This document shows positions 35,462-44,153 of a stretch of 64,000 nt of DNA, one piece after another (position 1 is the stretch's first letter; every line of letters starts with the position of its first letter). Made by a program: the position numbers and the translations under genes. Source of the DNA: CAMFLJ01 sp963702555 (lineage in GTDB: Bacteria > Actinomycetota > Acidimicrobiia > Acidimicrobiales > Acidimicrobilacustridaceae); assembly GCA_963702555.1 (NCBI GenBank), contig CAVPCW010000013.1, positions 410,267-474,266 on the forward strand, written 5' to 3'. The notes under the pieces were generated by a model, which saw only the letters and a program-made list of their open reading frames with translations, was not told the origin of the DNA and ran no database searches.

Positions 35462-35875
35462 TCAGCCGGGCTTCGGCGGCCGGTCGGCCAGGCCGTCCGG
35501 CGTGATGAAACGGCACCGGCATCGTGCGATCCGCCATCCGTCGGCGGTTCGCACGAGGTCGTCGTCGTAGACGGCGCTGCGCTGCTCGCCCGTCGAGGCG
35601 TCGGCGAAGAGCAGGTTGCGCAGGGTCGTGGCGCGGTCGCCGTCGAGCTCGATGACCGGAGGCCCGCCGAGGTGGAGGCCGCCGGGGGCACCGGTGAGCA
35701 GCTTGCGGATGCCGTCGCGCCCGACGCCCCGGTGGCCGTAGACCTCGTACACGGCGTCGTCGGTGAACAGCTGGAGCCAGCTGTCCATGTCGTCGAGGTC
35801 GAGCAGCAGGCAGTACCTCGCCAGCAGGTTGCGGATCTCGGCGTGGTCGTCAGCGGTGTTCGCCATGGCGCTCAT
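35462..35875 (-). CDS. NTF2/SnoaL-like protein
   Basis: A 137-residue cone-shaped alpha+beta protein: HAEIRNLLARYCLLLDLDDMDSWLQLFTDDAVYEVYG is the diagnostic N-terminal helix-strand unit, and WRIARCRCRF the C-terminal strands. The fold supports ketosteroid isomerase, dehydratase or polyketide cyclase activity; catalytic residues cannot be assigned. Start overlaps the stop of the dehydrogenase before it (ATGA). A similar gene sits in the other dehydrogenase operon at 39.8 kb. Confidence 0.8.
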   Translation of the reverse strand: MSAMANTADDHAEIRNLLARYCLLLDLDDMDSWLQLFTDDAVYEVYGHRGVGRDGIRKLLTGAPGGLHLGGPPVIELDGDRATTLRNLLFADASTGEQRSAVYDDDLVRTADGWRIARCRCRFITPDGLADRPPKPG

Positions 35876-37035
35876 GCTCGCGGAAGCCCGAGCAGCTGGC
35901 GCCCGATGAGGCCGCGCATGATCTCGGAGGCTCCACCCGAGATGGTGAGGGCCCGGCTCCACAGGAAGTTGTGGTGCCACCGCTCGGCGACCTCGCGTCC
36001 GGCCTCGTCGATGACGACCGACGAGGTGATCAGCTGCAGCGCGATCTCGCAGAGCTCCACGTTCATCTCCGTGTAGGCGAGCTTGGCCACCGGCCCGTCG
36101 CTCGGGTGCTCCTCGTCGCGGAAGATGCGGTCGACGGTGTCGCGGGTGATGAGCTTGACCTCCTCGACCTTGGCCAGAGCATGGGCGAGCTGCTGCTGCA
36201 CGTCCTCGTGCTCGACGGCCAGCGAGCCGTCGGGGAGGCGGGCGGTGGAGGCCAGGGCCACGAGGTCGTCGAAGAGGCGCTCGAGCTGCACCGAGTTGGC
36301 GCCGACGAAGGCCCGCTCGGAGGCGAGGCCGGACGTGACCAGCTTCCATCCCCCGTCGACCTCGCCGAGCACGTGCTCGGGGCCGAGGCGCACCTCGTCG
36401 AGGAACACCTCGCAGAACTCGGCCAGGCCCGTCATCTCCCTGATGGGGCGGACCTCGATGCCGGGCAGGTCCATCGGCACCACGAAGGCGGTGACGCCGG
36501 CGTGGCGCTCCTCGGGGTTCGTGCGGGCCAGGAGCACGCCCATGTCGGCCCACTGGGCGTCGGTGCTCCAGATCTTCTGGCCGGTGACCAGGAAGCCGTC
36601 ACCGTCGGGAACTGCTCTCGTGCGCAGCGCCACGAGATCGCTGCCGGCGTCGGGCTCGCTGAACAGCTGGCACCAGACGTGCTCGCCGCTGCGGATCTTC
36701 GGCAGGTACGCCTGCTTCTGCTGCTGGGTGCCGAACTCGACGATGGCGTGGGCCGCCAGCATCACCTGGTCGAGGGGGCGGTAGGCCCCTCCGAGGATGA
36801 GCTCCTGCATGAGGATCAGGTCGTACATCGGCAGGTGGTCGGGTCGGCCACCCCACTCGACCGGCCAGCCGCCCCCGAGGTACCGCGACTCGTAGAGGGC
36901 ACCCAGCCAGTCACGGAAGCGACGTTCCTCGTCGGCGTCGACGGGGACCCGCACGCCCTCTCGGCTCATCGGGACACCGCGCTCGGCGATGAAGTCCCGC
37001 ACCTCGGCCCGGTAGGCGTCGATGTCGACGGCCAT
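35872..37035 (-). CDS. acyl-CoA dehydrogenase, FAD-binding large-type subunit
   Basis: A 387-residue acyl-CoA dehydrogenase: GGGWPVEWGGR, CQLFSEPDAGSDLVALRTRA (flavin and substrate loop), QKIWSTDAQWAD, and the C-terminal SGGASEIMRGLIGRQLLGLP. It is adjacent to and overlaps a shorter, divergent dehydrogenase (ATG within TGATG). In mycobacterial steroid catabolism such adjacent pairs form alpha2-beta2 ChsE-type heterotetramers that desaturate short side-chain CoA esters. The same arrangement is likely here (inference). Confidence 0.9.
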   Translation of the reverse strand: MAVDIDAYRAEVRDFIAERGVPMSREGVRVPVDADEERRFRDWLGALYESRYLGGGWPVEWGGRPDHLPMYDLILMQELILGGAYRPLDQVMLAAHAIVEFGTQQQKQAYLPKIRSGEHVWCQLFSEPDAGSDLVALRTRAVPDGDGFLVTGQKIWSTDAQWADMGVLLARTNPEERHAGVTAFVVPMDLPGIEVRPIREMTGLAEFCEVFLDEVRLGPEHVLGEVDGGWKLVTSGLASERAFVGANSVQLERLFDDLVALASTARLPDGSLAVEHEDVQQQLAHALAKVEEVKLITRDTVDRIFRDEEHPSDGPVAKLAYTEMNVELCEIALQLITSSVVIDEAGREVAERWHHNFLWSRALTISGGASEIMRGLIGRQLLGLPRA

Positions 37036-38033
37036 CACGACCACCCCTCGATCTCGACGAGCGACCGGACGGCCGCACGGGAGCCACCACCCAGGCGGGC
37101 GTCGTGATGGGCCCGCCGTTCGTAGAAGTGCAGCCCGTACTCCCACGTGAACCCGATGCCACCGGTGAGCTGCAGGAGGTCGTGAAGGATGCGCACGGAG
37201 TTCCCGTGCACGCTCACCGCGGCGAGGGCGACCTGGCGGGTGGCGTCGTCGGAGCCGGCGTCGAGCAGGGCCGCCGCCTCGGCGACGACGAGGGCCATGC
37301 CCCGGGCTCGGACGACGTGATCGGCCAGGCGGTGCTGCACGGCCTGGAAGCCGCCGATCGGCTTGCCGAAGGCGATGCGCTGGCCGGCGTAGGTGACGGT
37401 GCGGTCGTGCATGCGCTGCACGCACCCGACAGCATCGGCGGCGAGCAGCAGCCGGTAGAGGTCGAGCGCCACCGGAGCCGCGCCCAGCCCCAGCCCCTGG
37501 CTCACGTCGACAGAGACCGCCGCGCTGGCGCGACTCACGTCGAACGGCTCGGCGGGGACCTCGACAGACCAGGCCGAGATGTCGGCCAGCAGGGTGGCGT
37601 CACCGGTGGCCGGGTCGACCAGCACCAGGGCCTCGGCCCCGGGGACGCCGTCGACCATCCAGGCCCGGCCGGCGGCGGGTTCGAGCACACCGAAGGCGCA
37701 GACGGACTCGCCGGCCACCACCCGGGCGAGCACCTCGCCGGCCTCGGGCCGGTCTGAGCCGGCCAGCGCGTGGCCCGCTGCGGTCAACCCGGCGAACGGG
37801 CTGCCATGGAGCGCGGCGCCCAGCTCCTGGGCGGCGCCGGAAGCGACGGCGGACTGCATGCCGTAGCCATCCTTCTCCTCGGGGACGCAGAAGGCCGTCA
37901 GGCCGAGCTCAGCGAGCGCCGGCCAGCCGGCCCGCCACTCGGGGTCGGGGGTCGGGACGGCATCGGGATCGGCCGTGCCCAGCACGCCGCGCAGGGCGGC
38001 CCGGAGCTGGCGGATGTCGTCGTCGGTGGTCAC
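37035..38033 (-). CDS. acyl-CoA dehydrogenase, divergent partner subunit
   Basis: A 332-residue acyl-CoA-dehydrogenase-like protein: IAFGKPIGGFQAVQHRLADHVVRA and the C-terminal VHGNSVRILHDLLQLTGGIGFTWEYGLHFYERRAHHD, in the form of the smaller subunit of ChsE-type pairs. It lacks the EPDAGSD loop of its neighbour, as expected when only the interface of the two chains makes complete active sites. GTG start; first gene of the operon. An operator copy lies 84 bases upstream. Confidence 0.85.
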   Translation of the reverse strand: MTTDDDIRQLRAALRGVLGTADPDAVPTPDPEWRAGWPALAELGLTAFCVPEEKDGYGMQSAVASGAAQELGAALHGSPFAGLTAAGHALAGSDRPEAGEVLARVVAGESVCAFGVLEPAAGRAWMVDGVPGAEALVLVDPATGDATLLADISAWSVEVPAEPFDVSRASAAVSVDVSQGLGLGAAPVALDLYRLLLAADAVGCVQRMHDRTVTYAGQRIAFGKPIGGFQAVQHRLADHVVRARGMALVVAEAAALLDAGSDDATRQVALAAVSVHGNSVRILHDLLQLTGGIGFTWEYGLHFYERRAHHDARLGGGSRAAVRSLVEIEGWS

Positions 38034-38116
38034 GGTGGCAGTCAGCGCAGTGTCACTCTCGTGCGTGCCGTAGCGGCCCCCCTCACGACTCGGGACCGAC
38101 TCAGCGGCATAGTATT

Positions 38117-38134
38117 GAATTCGTCGTCGGTTTC
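38117..38134. promoter_or_regulatory. GACGTC-motif operator, copy i (degenerate centre)
   Basis: GAATTCGTCGTCGGTTTC, in the 249-base divergent region between the dehydrogenase operon (84 bases) and the TetR gene (149 bases). The flanks match the consensus; the centre has one changed base. The rest of this gap shows no gene. Confidence 0.5.
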
Positions 38135-38282
38135 AGAGTAGTCGACCGTCGTGGGCCCCGTCCCCGCCGGTGATCGCACCGGAACACCTCCCTCACCAGC
38201 CCCCGAATGGCCCGGCGGGATTCCCGCCACCGGTACAGTGGCACGTCGGCGACACCCCGCCGACGCAGGAAAGGACGAGCGA

Positions 38283-38987
38283 GTGGCGAAGGCCTCAGCA
38301 AGCGACAGCATCGAGGAGACCCGCTCCGTTCCTCGCTCCCGCAAGGGTGTGCGCACCCGCGCCCGTCTGGTCGACGCGGCCAAGCAGGTCTTCGAGCGTG
38401 ACGGCTTCCTCGACGCCCGCATCGTCGACATCGCCGAGACCGCCGGGCTCGCACCGGGCACCTTCTACCACTACTTCGATTCGAAGGAGCAGATCTTCCG
38501 GGAGGTCGCCGAGGCCCAGGAAGAGCGCCTCACCGCCCCGCCGGAGGACGCCGACCCCGAGGCCGACGCCGACCAGTCCCCGCTCGGCCGCATCCACCGC
38601 TCCAACCTCCGCTACCTCCAGCGCTACCGCGACGAAGCCGCCCTCATGGGCGTGATCGAGCAGGTCTCGCGCTACGACGAGCACGTCAACGCCGCCCGCA
38701 TGACGACGATGAAACACTTCGTCGAACGGGCCGAGAAGGCCGTGCGCCAGCTCCAGAAGGACGGCCTCGCCGACAGCCGCCTCGACCCCGCCATGGCCGC
38801 CGACGCACTGGGCGCCATGGTCGCCCGCTTCGCCGAGCTGTGGCTCGTGCAGGGCTACCGCGAGTACGACTTCGACACGGCCGTCGACCAGCTCACGATC
38901 CTCTGGGCCAACGCCCTCGGCCTCCAGGACGGTGTCGATCGCGCCGCGGCCAAGCCGCCGGCCCGCAAGACCAAGGCGAAGTCCTAG
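38283..38987 (+). CDS. TetR-family regulator, candidate regulator of the GACGTC regulon
   Basis: A 234-residue TetR protein: GVRTRARLVDAAKQVFERDGFLDARIVDIAETAGLAPGTFYHYFDSKEQIF is the DNA-binding domain; the C-terminal tail is Lys/Ala/Pro-rich. The GTG at 38283 follows AGGAAAGGACGAG. It lies in the centre of the catabolic region and shares its intergenic region with an operator-like copy, so it is the best local candidate for binding the 18-bp motif; this is unproven. Its stop codon overlaps that of the convergent crotonase inside the palindrome CCTAGG. Confidence 0.85.
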   Translation: MAKASASDSIEETRSVPRSRKGVRTRARLVDAAKQVFERDGFLDARIVDIAETAGLAPGTFYHYFDSKEQIFREVAEAQEERLTAPPEDADPEADADQSPLGRIHRSNLRYLQRYRDEAALMGVIEQVSRYDEHVNAARMTTMKHFVERAEKAVRQLQKDGLADSRLDPAMAADALGAMVARFAELWLVQGYREYDFDTAVDQLTILWANALGLQDGVDRAAAKPPARKTKAKS

Positions 38988-39776
38988 GACGAGCGCTTCG
39001 AGGAAGGCCGCCACGTTGGCCTGGAAGGCGGGCTCGTCGAACGACGCCGTCTCGGCGGCGATGGCGCCCTCGAGCACCGTGCCCACCGCCCGCCGCAGGG
39101 TGTCGTTGAGCACGGCCTTGGTCTCGACCACGGCCTGTGGCGGCAGGGCGGCGATGCGCTCGGCGAGCTCGAGGGCCACGGTGAGCGACGTGCCCTTCTC
39201 GACGACCCGGTTGGCCAGGCCGATCTGCACGGCCTCTGGCGCCTTCAGGCGGTCGCCGAGGATGATGAACTCCTTGGCCCGCAGGAGGCTGGTGAGCAGC
39301 GGCCAGGTGAGCGCCCCGCCGTCGGCGGCCACCAGGCCGAGCGACACGTGCGGGTCGGCGAAGTAGGCCTGCTCCTCCATCACCACGAGGTCGCTCATCG
39401 ACGCCAGGCTGCACCCGAGGCCGACGGCCGGGCCGTTGACGGCCGCGATGATCGGCACGCGGACCGAGGTCATGGCCCGGACGATCTCGACGCCCTCGGC
39501 CATGATGCGGTCGCGCAGGGCGACGTCGTGGATCATGCGGTCGAGCAGCCCGATGTCGCCGCCCGCGGAGAACGCCTTGCCGGCGCCGGTGAGCACGATG
39601 GCCCGGGCGTCGCCGTCCGCCGCCAGCTCGCTCCAGACCCGGGCGATCTCGCCGTGCAGGGCCTCGTCAGCGGCGTTGAGGGCGTCGGGCCGGTTCAGCG
39701 TGACGATGCGGATCGGGCCGCGCACCTCGACCAGCAGCTCGTCGCCCGCACCGCGGGTGGTCACTCCATCAGCCAT
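38984..39776 (-). CDS. enoyl-CoA hydratase/isomerase (crotonase), frameshift near the C-terminus
   Basis: About 264 residues. Oxyanion-hole segments are KAFSAGGDIGLL and NGPAVGLGCSLASMSDLVV, with DPHVSLGLVAADGG as the third family block. The frame is intact to AAFLE, then reads on without a stop. Skipping one base near 39001 gives the normal family ending (KRSS, then stop at 38984-38986). I therefore annotate the end there. The catalytic core is unaffected. First step after dehydrogenation would be water addition. It lies 23 bases downstream of the SnoaL-like gene in the same operon. Confidence 0.8.
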
Positions 39777-39799
39777 CTCGAGGTCCTCTCGGTTCGCCG

Positions 39800-40198
39800 T
39801 CACCGCGGAGGCGGCGGCATCAACATCTCGGCGTCGCGACGCTCGATCAACCAGCGACCGTCGACCCTGACGCAGCGGTCGACGTAGCGACCGGCCGTCT
39901 CGATCGTGAGTGCGCCGTTGATCCAGCGCACGAACAGGTAGTCGGAGACGACGTCGGCGCGATCGCCGTCGACGTCGACGACCGGGTTCACGCTCACGTG
40001 CTTGCCCCGACGGTGGGGCGGCTGCCGGCCCTCGAACCAGGTGGCCAGCTCGGGCCGACCGGTGGCGACGTCGTCGCCCCAGGCGAACGAACCGTCGACG
40101 GTGAACAGCTCGGCCAGGGCGGTGAAGTCGCCACGGTCGATGCGGTGGCAGTACTCGGCGAGAAGGCGCTGGAGGGCGAGCTCGTCCTCCAGCGTCAC
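39800..40198 (-). CDS. NTF2/SnoaL-like protein
   Basis: A 132-residue protein: ALQRLLAEYCHRIDRGDFTALAELFTVDGSFAWG and a late DRCVRVDGRWLIERRDAE, the NTF2-like pattern. It starts at a GTG that overlaps the stop of the acyl-CoA dehydrogenase upstream (GTGA). Its position in the operon mirrors the SnoaL-like gene at 35.5 kb, so each dehydrogenase pair has its own NTF2-fold partner. Confidence 0.8.
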   Translation of the reverse strand: MTLEDELALQRLLAEYCHRIDRGDFTALAELFTVDGSFAWGDDVATGRPELATWFEGRQPPHRRGKHVSVNPVVDVDGDRADVVSDYLFVRWINGALTIETAGRYVDRCVRVDGRWLIERRDAEMLMPPPPR

Positions 40199-41324
40199 GC
40201 CGGCAACCCCAGGATGCGTCGGGCGATGAGGTTGCGCTGGATCTGCGACGTGCCGCCCATGACGCTCTGGGCCCGGCTGTAGAGGTACATCTTGAGCCAG
40301 GTGTCGTCGCCGCCGGCATGGCCGGCCCCGGCGATGTCGAGCGCGGCGTGGCCGACGGTGTCCTCGGTCCAGGTCATGAGCAGCTTGTCGACCGAGCCCT
40401 CGGTGCTGTGGGTGACGCCGTCGAAGCGCTCGGAGAGCCGACGGCTGACGTGGTGGCGCAGCATGTCGGTCTCGATCATGGACCAGGCCAGCTCGCGGCG
40501 CTGCTCGGCGTCGTAGGCGGTGGGGTCGGCCTTCACCTGGGAGGTGAGCTCCTTGACCGCCTTGCGGTAGCGACCGACGTAGCCGAGCTCGCCCGGCTCG
40601 CGCTCGTGGCTGACCACGGTCATGGCCAAGCGGCCAGCCCTCACCGGGCTCGCCGATCATGTTCGCCGCGGGCACGCGGGCCCCGCCGAACACGACCTCG
40701 CCGAACTCCTTGGTGATGCCGTTGATCATCTTGAGCGCCATGCGCTGCACGCCCGGCTGGTCCATCGGCACGGCGAACGCCGAGATGCCCTTGTGCTTGG
40801 GCGCGTCGTGATCGGTGCGGGCCAGCACGATGCACAGGTCGGCGTCGTCGGAGTAGCTGGTCCAGACCTTGTGGCCGTGGATCACGTAGTCGTCGCCGTC
40901 GCGGTCGGCACGGGTGCGCAGCGCGGCCAGGTCGGAGCCGGCATCGGGCTCGCTGAAGCCCTGGCACCAGCGAACGCGGCCGTTCACCAGACCGGGCAGG
41001 AAGCGGGCCTGGATGTCGGCGTTGCCGTGGTGGAGGATGCCCTGCACGAGGTAGCCGAGACCGGGCCGCGGCGGCGCGCCGGCGGCGGCGAGCTCCTCGT
41101 CGAGGATCACGTCGTAGACGCTCGGGGAGGCCGTGGCCCCCGACCTCGACCGGCCACGAGAGCCCGAAGAACCCGGCGTCGTAGAGCGACTGGTGCCAGG
41201 CCGCCTGACCCGCCCAGTAGGCGTCGTCGGTCGACGAGGCGGGCAGGTCGGGGTTGTTGTCGGCCACCCACGCCCGCAGGCGGTCGCGGAAGGCAGCCTC
41301 CTCGGGTGAGTCAGCGAAGTCCAT
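40195..41324 (-). pseudogene. acyl-CoA dehydrogenase large-type subunit, two frameshifts
   Basis: A full-length acyl-CoA dehydrogenase in three reading frames. Frame 1 runs MDFADSPEEAAFRDRLRAW to VEVGGHGLP. The frame changes near 41125 and continues VYDVILDEELAAAG to CQGFSEPDAGSDLAALRT and MIGEPGEGW. It changes again near 40636 and continues RLAMTVVSHEREPGELGYV to QSVMGGTSQIQRNLIARRILGLP. All family motifs survive, so the breaks are as likely sequence errors as decay. GGGAGCTCCG precedes the ATG. It overlaps its partner dehydrogenase by 14 bases. Confidence 0.85.
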
Positions 41325-42299
41325 CGGAGCTCCCGATCCCGTGATGCGTCAGCACCTTGTCGAGGTTGGGCCCCACCCCGCCGAGGATGTCGCTCGACAG
41401 CAGCGCCCGGCGGAGGAAGACGTGGGCCATGCACTCCCAGGTGTTGCCGATGCCGCCGTGGACCTGGATGACGGTCTCGCAGACGGCGCGGGCCGAGCGG
41501 GCGCAGTAGGCCTTGGCCCCGGCGGCAGCCGCCAGCGCCTCCTGCGGCGGAAGGGCGTCGACGGCCCAGGCGGCGTGGAGCATCACGCTGCGCGAGCCCT
41601 CGGTGAGGACGTGGGCGTCGGCGAGCATGTGCTGCACGGCCTGGAACGAGCCGATGGCGGCGCCGTACTGGCGGCGGTCCTTGGCGTAGTCGGTGGCGAG
41701 GTCGAGCGCACCCTGCATGGTGCCGACCAGGTCGGCGCAGGTGACGGCGAGGCCGAGGGCGGTGACACGGGCTTCGACGTCGGCCGGGAGCTGGGCGACC
41801 GTGACGATGGCGGCACCCACCTCGAACGACGGCCGGGTGAGGTCGGTCTCCGGGAGCAGCGGCGCCGGGGACGGCCTCGACGAGCCGCGCCGTCGTGGAC
41901 GGCGAGGACCCCGGTGGCGCCGGCGGCGTCGACCGCGACCGACGAGCCGAGGGCCACCAGGTCGGAGGTGAGGGCCACGGTCTCGGCCGTCGACGAGGCG
42001 TCGGTACCGGTCAGGCGACGCAACTCGGCGGCCAGGGTCGGGCCCACGAACGCCGTGTCGGCAACGCCCCGGGCGAGCTCCTCGGCCACGATGGCGACCT
42101 CGACGGCCGTGGCCCAGGGGGCGCCGTCGTCGTCGGCCGTGCGCAGCTCACGCCAGCCGGAGGCGGCGACCGCAGCGTCGAGCTTGGCGGCGCGCTCGGC
42201 GTCATCGAGCTGCCCGACGGCCTTCGCCCCGAGGCGGTCGACGACCTGGGCGACGGAATCCCGGAGGGCCACCTGTTCGGAGGAGAAGCGGACGTCCAC
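41311..42299 (-). pseudogene. acyl-CoA dehydrogenase partner subunit, frameshifted
   Basis: A dehydrogenase of about 329 residues. The N-terminal part runs VRFSSEQVALRDSVAQVVDRLG to GVLAVHDGAA, then the frame breaks between about 41850 and 41900. The C-terminal part continues VGAAIVTVAQL to DRRQYGAAIGSFQAVQHMLADAHV and IQVHGGIGNTWECMAHVFLRRAL. It is the smaller-type partner of the 40.2-41.3 kb dehydrogenase, a second ChsE-like pair. GTG start; an operator copy lies 15 bases upstream. Confidence 0.85.
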
Positions 42300-42313
42300 C
42301 GCCTGACACTACC

Positions 42314-42331
42314 GAATCCGATGCCGGATTC
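42314..42331. promoter_or_regulatory. operator copy j (perfect arms, altered centre)
   Basis: GAATCCG-ATGC-CGGATTC has perfect 7-bp arms. The centre is ATGC instead of ACGT, while the overall 18-bp design matches the family. It lies 15 bases before the dehydrogenase operon, with a TAGTGT -10-like box between. Confidence 0.6.
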
Positions 42332-42386
42332 AAAAGATGTACCCGATCGCAGAGCGGCCAACGCCTCGCGGCCGAGAGGTTCCGCG

Positions 42387-44078
42387 TCACCTCGACCGGG
42401 TCAGCTCGTCGCGGAGGTCGCGCTTGAGGACCTTCCCGGTGGCGGTGCGCGGCAGCGGGTCGTCGCGGAAGACCACGATCTCGGGCACCTTGAAGTGCGC
42501 CAGGCGCCCCCGCACATGGTCCTGGAGCTCACCGGCGGTCACCGCCACACCCGGCTTGGGCTCGACGACGGCCGCGACCTGCTCCCCGAGCTCCTGGTGC
42601 GGCATCCCGATGACGGCCACGTCGGCCACCGCCGGGTGCTCGAAGAGGACGGCCTCGACCTCCGCGCAGTAGACGTTCTCGCCGCCCCGGATCACGACGT
42701 CCTTCAGCCGGTCGACGACGTAGACGAAGCCGTCACCGTCGACGTACCCGAGATCGCCGGTGTGGAACCAGCCGTCGGTGAACGCCTCGGCGGATGCCTC
42801 GGGCTTGTTCCAGTAGCCGGACACGATGGTGGCCCCCTTGAACCAGAGCTCGCCGACCTGCTCGACGGGCAGCACGGAGCCCGTGCCGGGGTCGACGACC
42901 CTCAGCTCGATGCCGGGCATCGGGCGCCCGACGCTCGACGGTCGGGCGACGTAGTCGGCGCCCCTGTTGCCGGTCGCCCCGCCGGTGGTCTCGGTGAGTC
43001 CGTAGCCGTTGGACGACGAGATGGCGTCGCCGAAGACGAGCCTCGCTCGGGCCACGAGATCGGGCGGCACGGGCGCGCCACCGGAACCGAGGCTCGTGAT
43101 CCTCGAGAGGTCACGACTGGCGAGGTCGGGGGTGTCGAGGATCTGGCGGAGGATGGTGGGCACCGCCGCCATGGTCGTGATCTGCTCCTGCTCGATCAGG
43201 TCGAGCGCCTCGTCGAGGTCCCACTTGTACTGCAGCACCAGCTTCTGGCCGAACCCCGAGGCCAGGTAGATCATGCTGAGCCCGCCGATGTGGAAGAACG
43301 GGTACGTGTGCAACGAGGCCGGCGGCAGCGGCTCGGTGGCCGGCGTCGCCACCGGCGGGCTGCTCATGCGCTCGACCGCGGCTCCGAAGGCGACGGCCAG
43401 GAAGTTGGTCACGTGGTTGCGCTGCGACCCCAACGCCCCCTTGGGGAGGCCGGTGGTGCCCGACGTGTAGATGATCGTCGCCGGGTCATCAGGGTCGATC
43501 TCGACGTCGGGGAGCTCGGGAGACCGATCGAGCCCGGCGTACACGGCGTCCCAGGACGACGCACCGACGCGCAGGGCGCCGATCGGGCGGACGACGAGAG
43601 AGGGCACATCGAGCTCGTCGAGCATCGTCGCCACGCGCTCCTCGCGTTCACCGTCGACCACGACGAGCCGGGCGCCGCTGTCCTCGATGGCGTAGTGCAG
43701 CTCGGGTGCGGTCCACCACGCATTGAGGGTGACGGCGACCGCGCCCAGGGCCTGGACCGCCCAGAACGCCATCACCCACTGGGGGTAGTTGCGCATGCCG
43801 ATCGCCACCCGGTCGCCCTTGCCGACGCCGTGCTGTTCGGCCATCCACCGGGCGAGACCGGCCACGATGCCGAAGTGGTCCTCGAACGTGTAGCGCTCGT
43901 CGGCGAAGACGAGGAAGTCCCGCTCGCCGTGGGCCCGGCCGGAGACCAGGAGGTCACGCAGGGCGGAGGGCGCCGAGGCGAACACCGTCGTGGGCACGCC
44001 GCCGACCTCGACCTCGACCTGCTCGAAGGGCGCGCCTGGTGCCGTCAGTGCCGCCCGGGCCTCGTCTCGTGTCGTCAT
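42387..44078 (-). CDS. acyl-CoA ligase (FadD family)
   Basis: A 563-residue adenylate-forming ligase: YTSGTTGLPKG P-loop, NGYGLTETTGGATGN, HTGDLGYVDGDGFVYVVDRLKD and the C-terminal TATGKVLKRDL lysine. It starts MTTRDEARAALTAPG. It differs clearly from the FadD3-like enzyme at 28.6 kb in the N-terminal extension and the substrate region, so the two probably act at different stages. It is divergent from the second P450, sharing a 75-base intergenic region with one operator copy. Confidence 0.9.
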   Translation of the reverse strand: MTTRDEARAALTAPGAPFEQVEVEVGGVPTTVFASAPSALRDLLVSGRAHGERDFLVFADERYTFEDHFGIVAGLARWMAEQHGVGKGDRVAIGMRNYPQWVMAFWAVQALGAVAVTLNAWWTAPELHYAIEDSGARLVVVDGEREERVATMLDELDVPSLVVRPIGALRVGASSWDAVYAGLDRSPELPDVEIDPDDPATIIYTSGTTGLPKGALGSQRNHVTNFLAVAFGAAVERMSSPPVATPATEPLPPASLHTYPFFHIGGLSMIYLASGFGQKLVLQYKWDLDEALDLIEQEQITTMAAVPTILRQILDTPDLASRDLSRITSLGSGGAPVPPDLVARARLVFGDAISSSNGYGLTETTGGATGNRGADYVARPSSVGRPMPGIELRVVDPGTGSVLPVEQVGELWFKGATIVSGYWNKPEASAEAFTDGWFHTGDLGYVDGDGFVYVVDRLKDVVIRGGENVYCAEVEAVLFEHPAVADVAVIGMPHQELGEQVAAVVEPKPGVAVTAGELQDHVRGRLAHFKVPEIVVFRDDPLPRTATGKVLKRDLRDELTRSR

Positions 44079-44113
44079 CCGGCCGATCGTAGCGACCTTC
44101 GGCCACAGATTTC

Positions 44114-44131
44114 GTAACCGACGTCAGCTTC
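44114..44131. promoter_or_regulatory. GACGTC-centred operator, copy k
   Basis: GTAACCGACGTCAGCTTC, between the divergent ligase (36 bases) and P450 (23 bases) genes. TAGGAT at 44141 is a plausible -10 box, giving a very short P450 leader. Confidence 0.6.
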
Positions 44132-44153
44132 AATTCCACGTAGGATCGCCCCC

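Noticed and set aside
38295..38983. Continuation of the crotonase frame by about 230 residues on the minus strand
   Set aside because: The residues are only antisense of the TetR gene. A one-base shift gives the normal family ending and stop, so the extension is an artefact of the frameshift.
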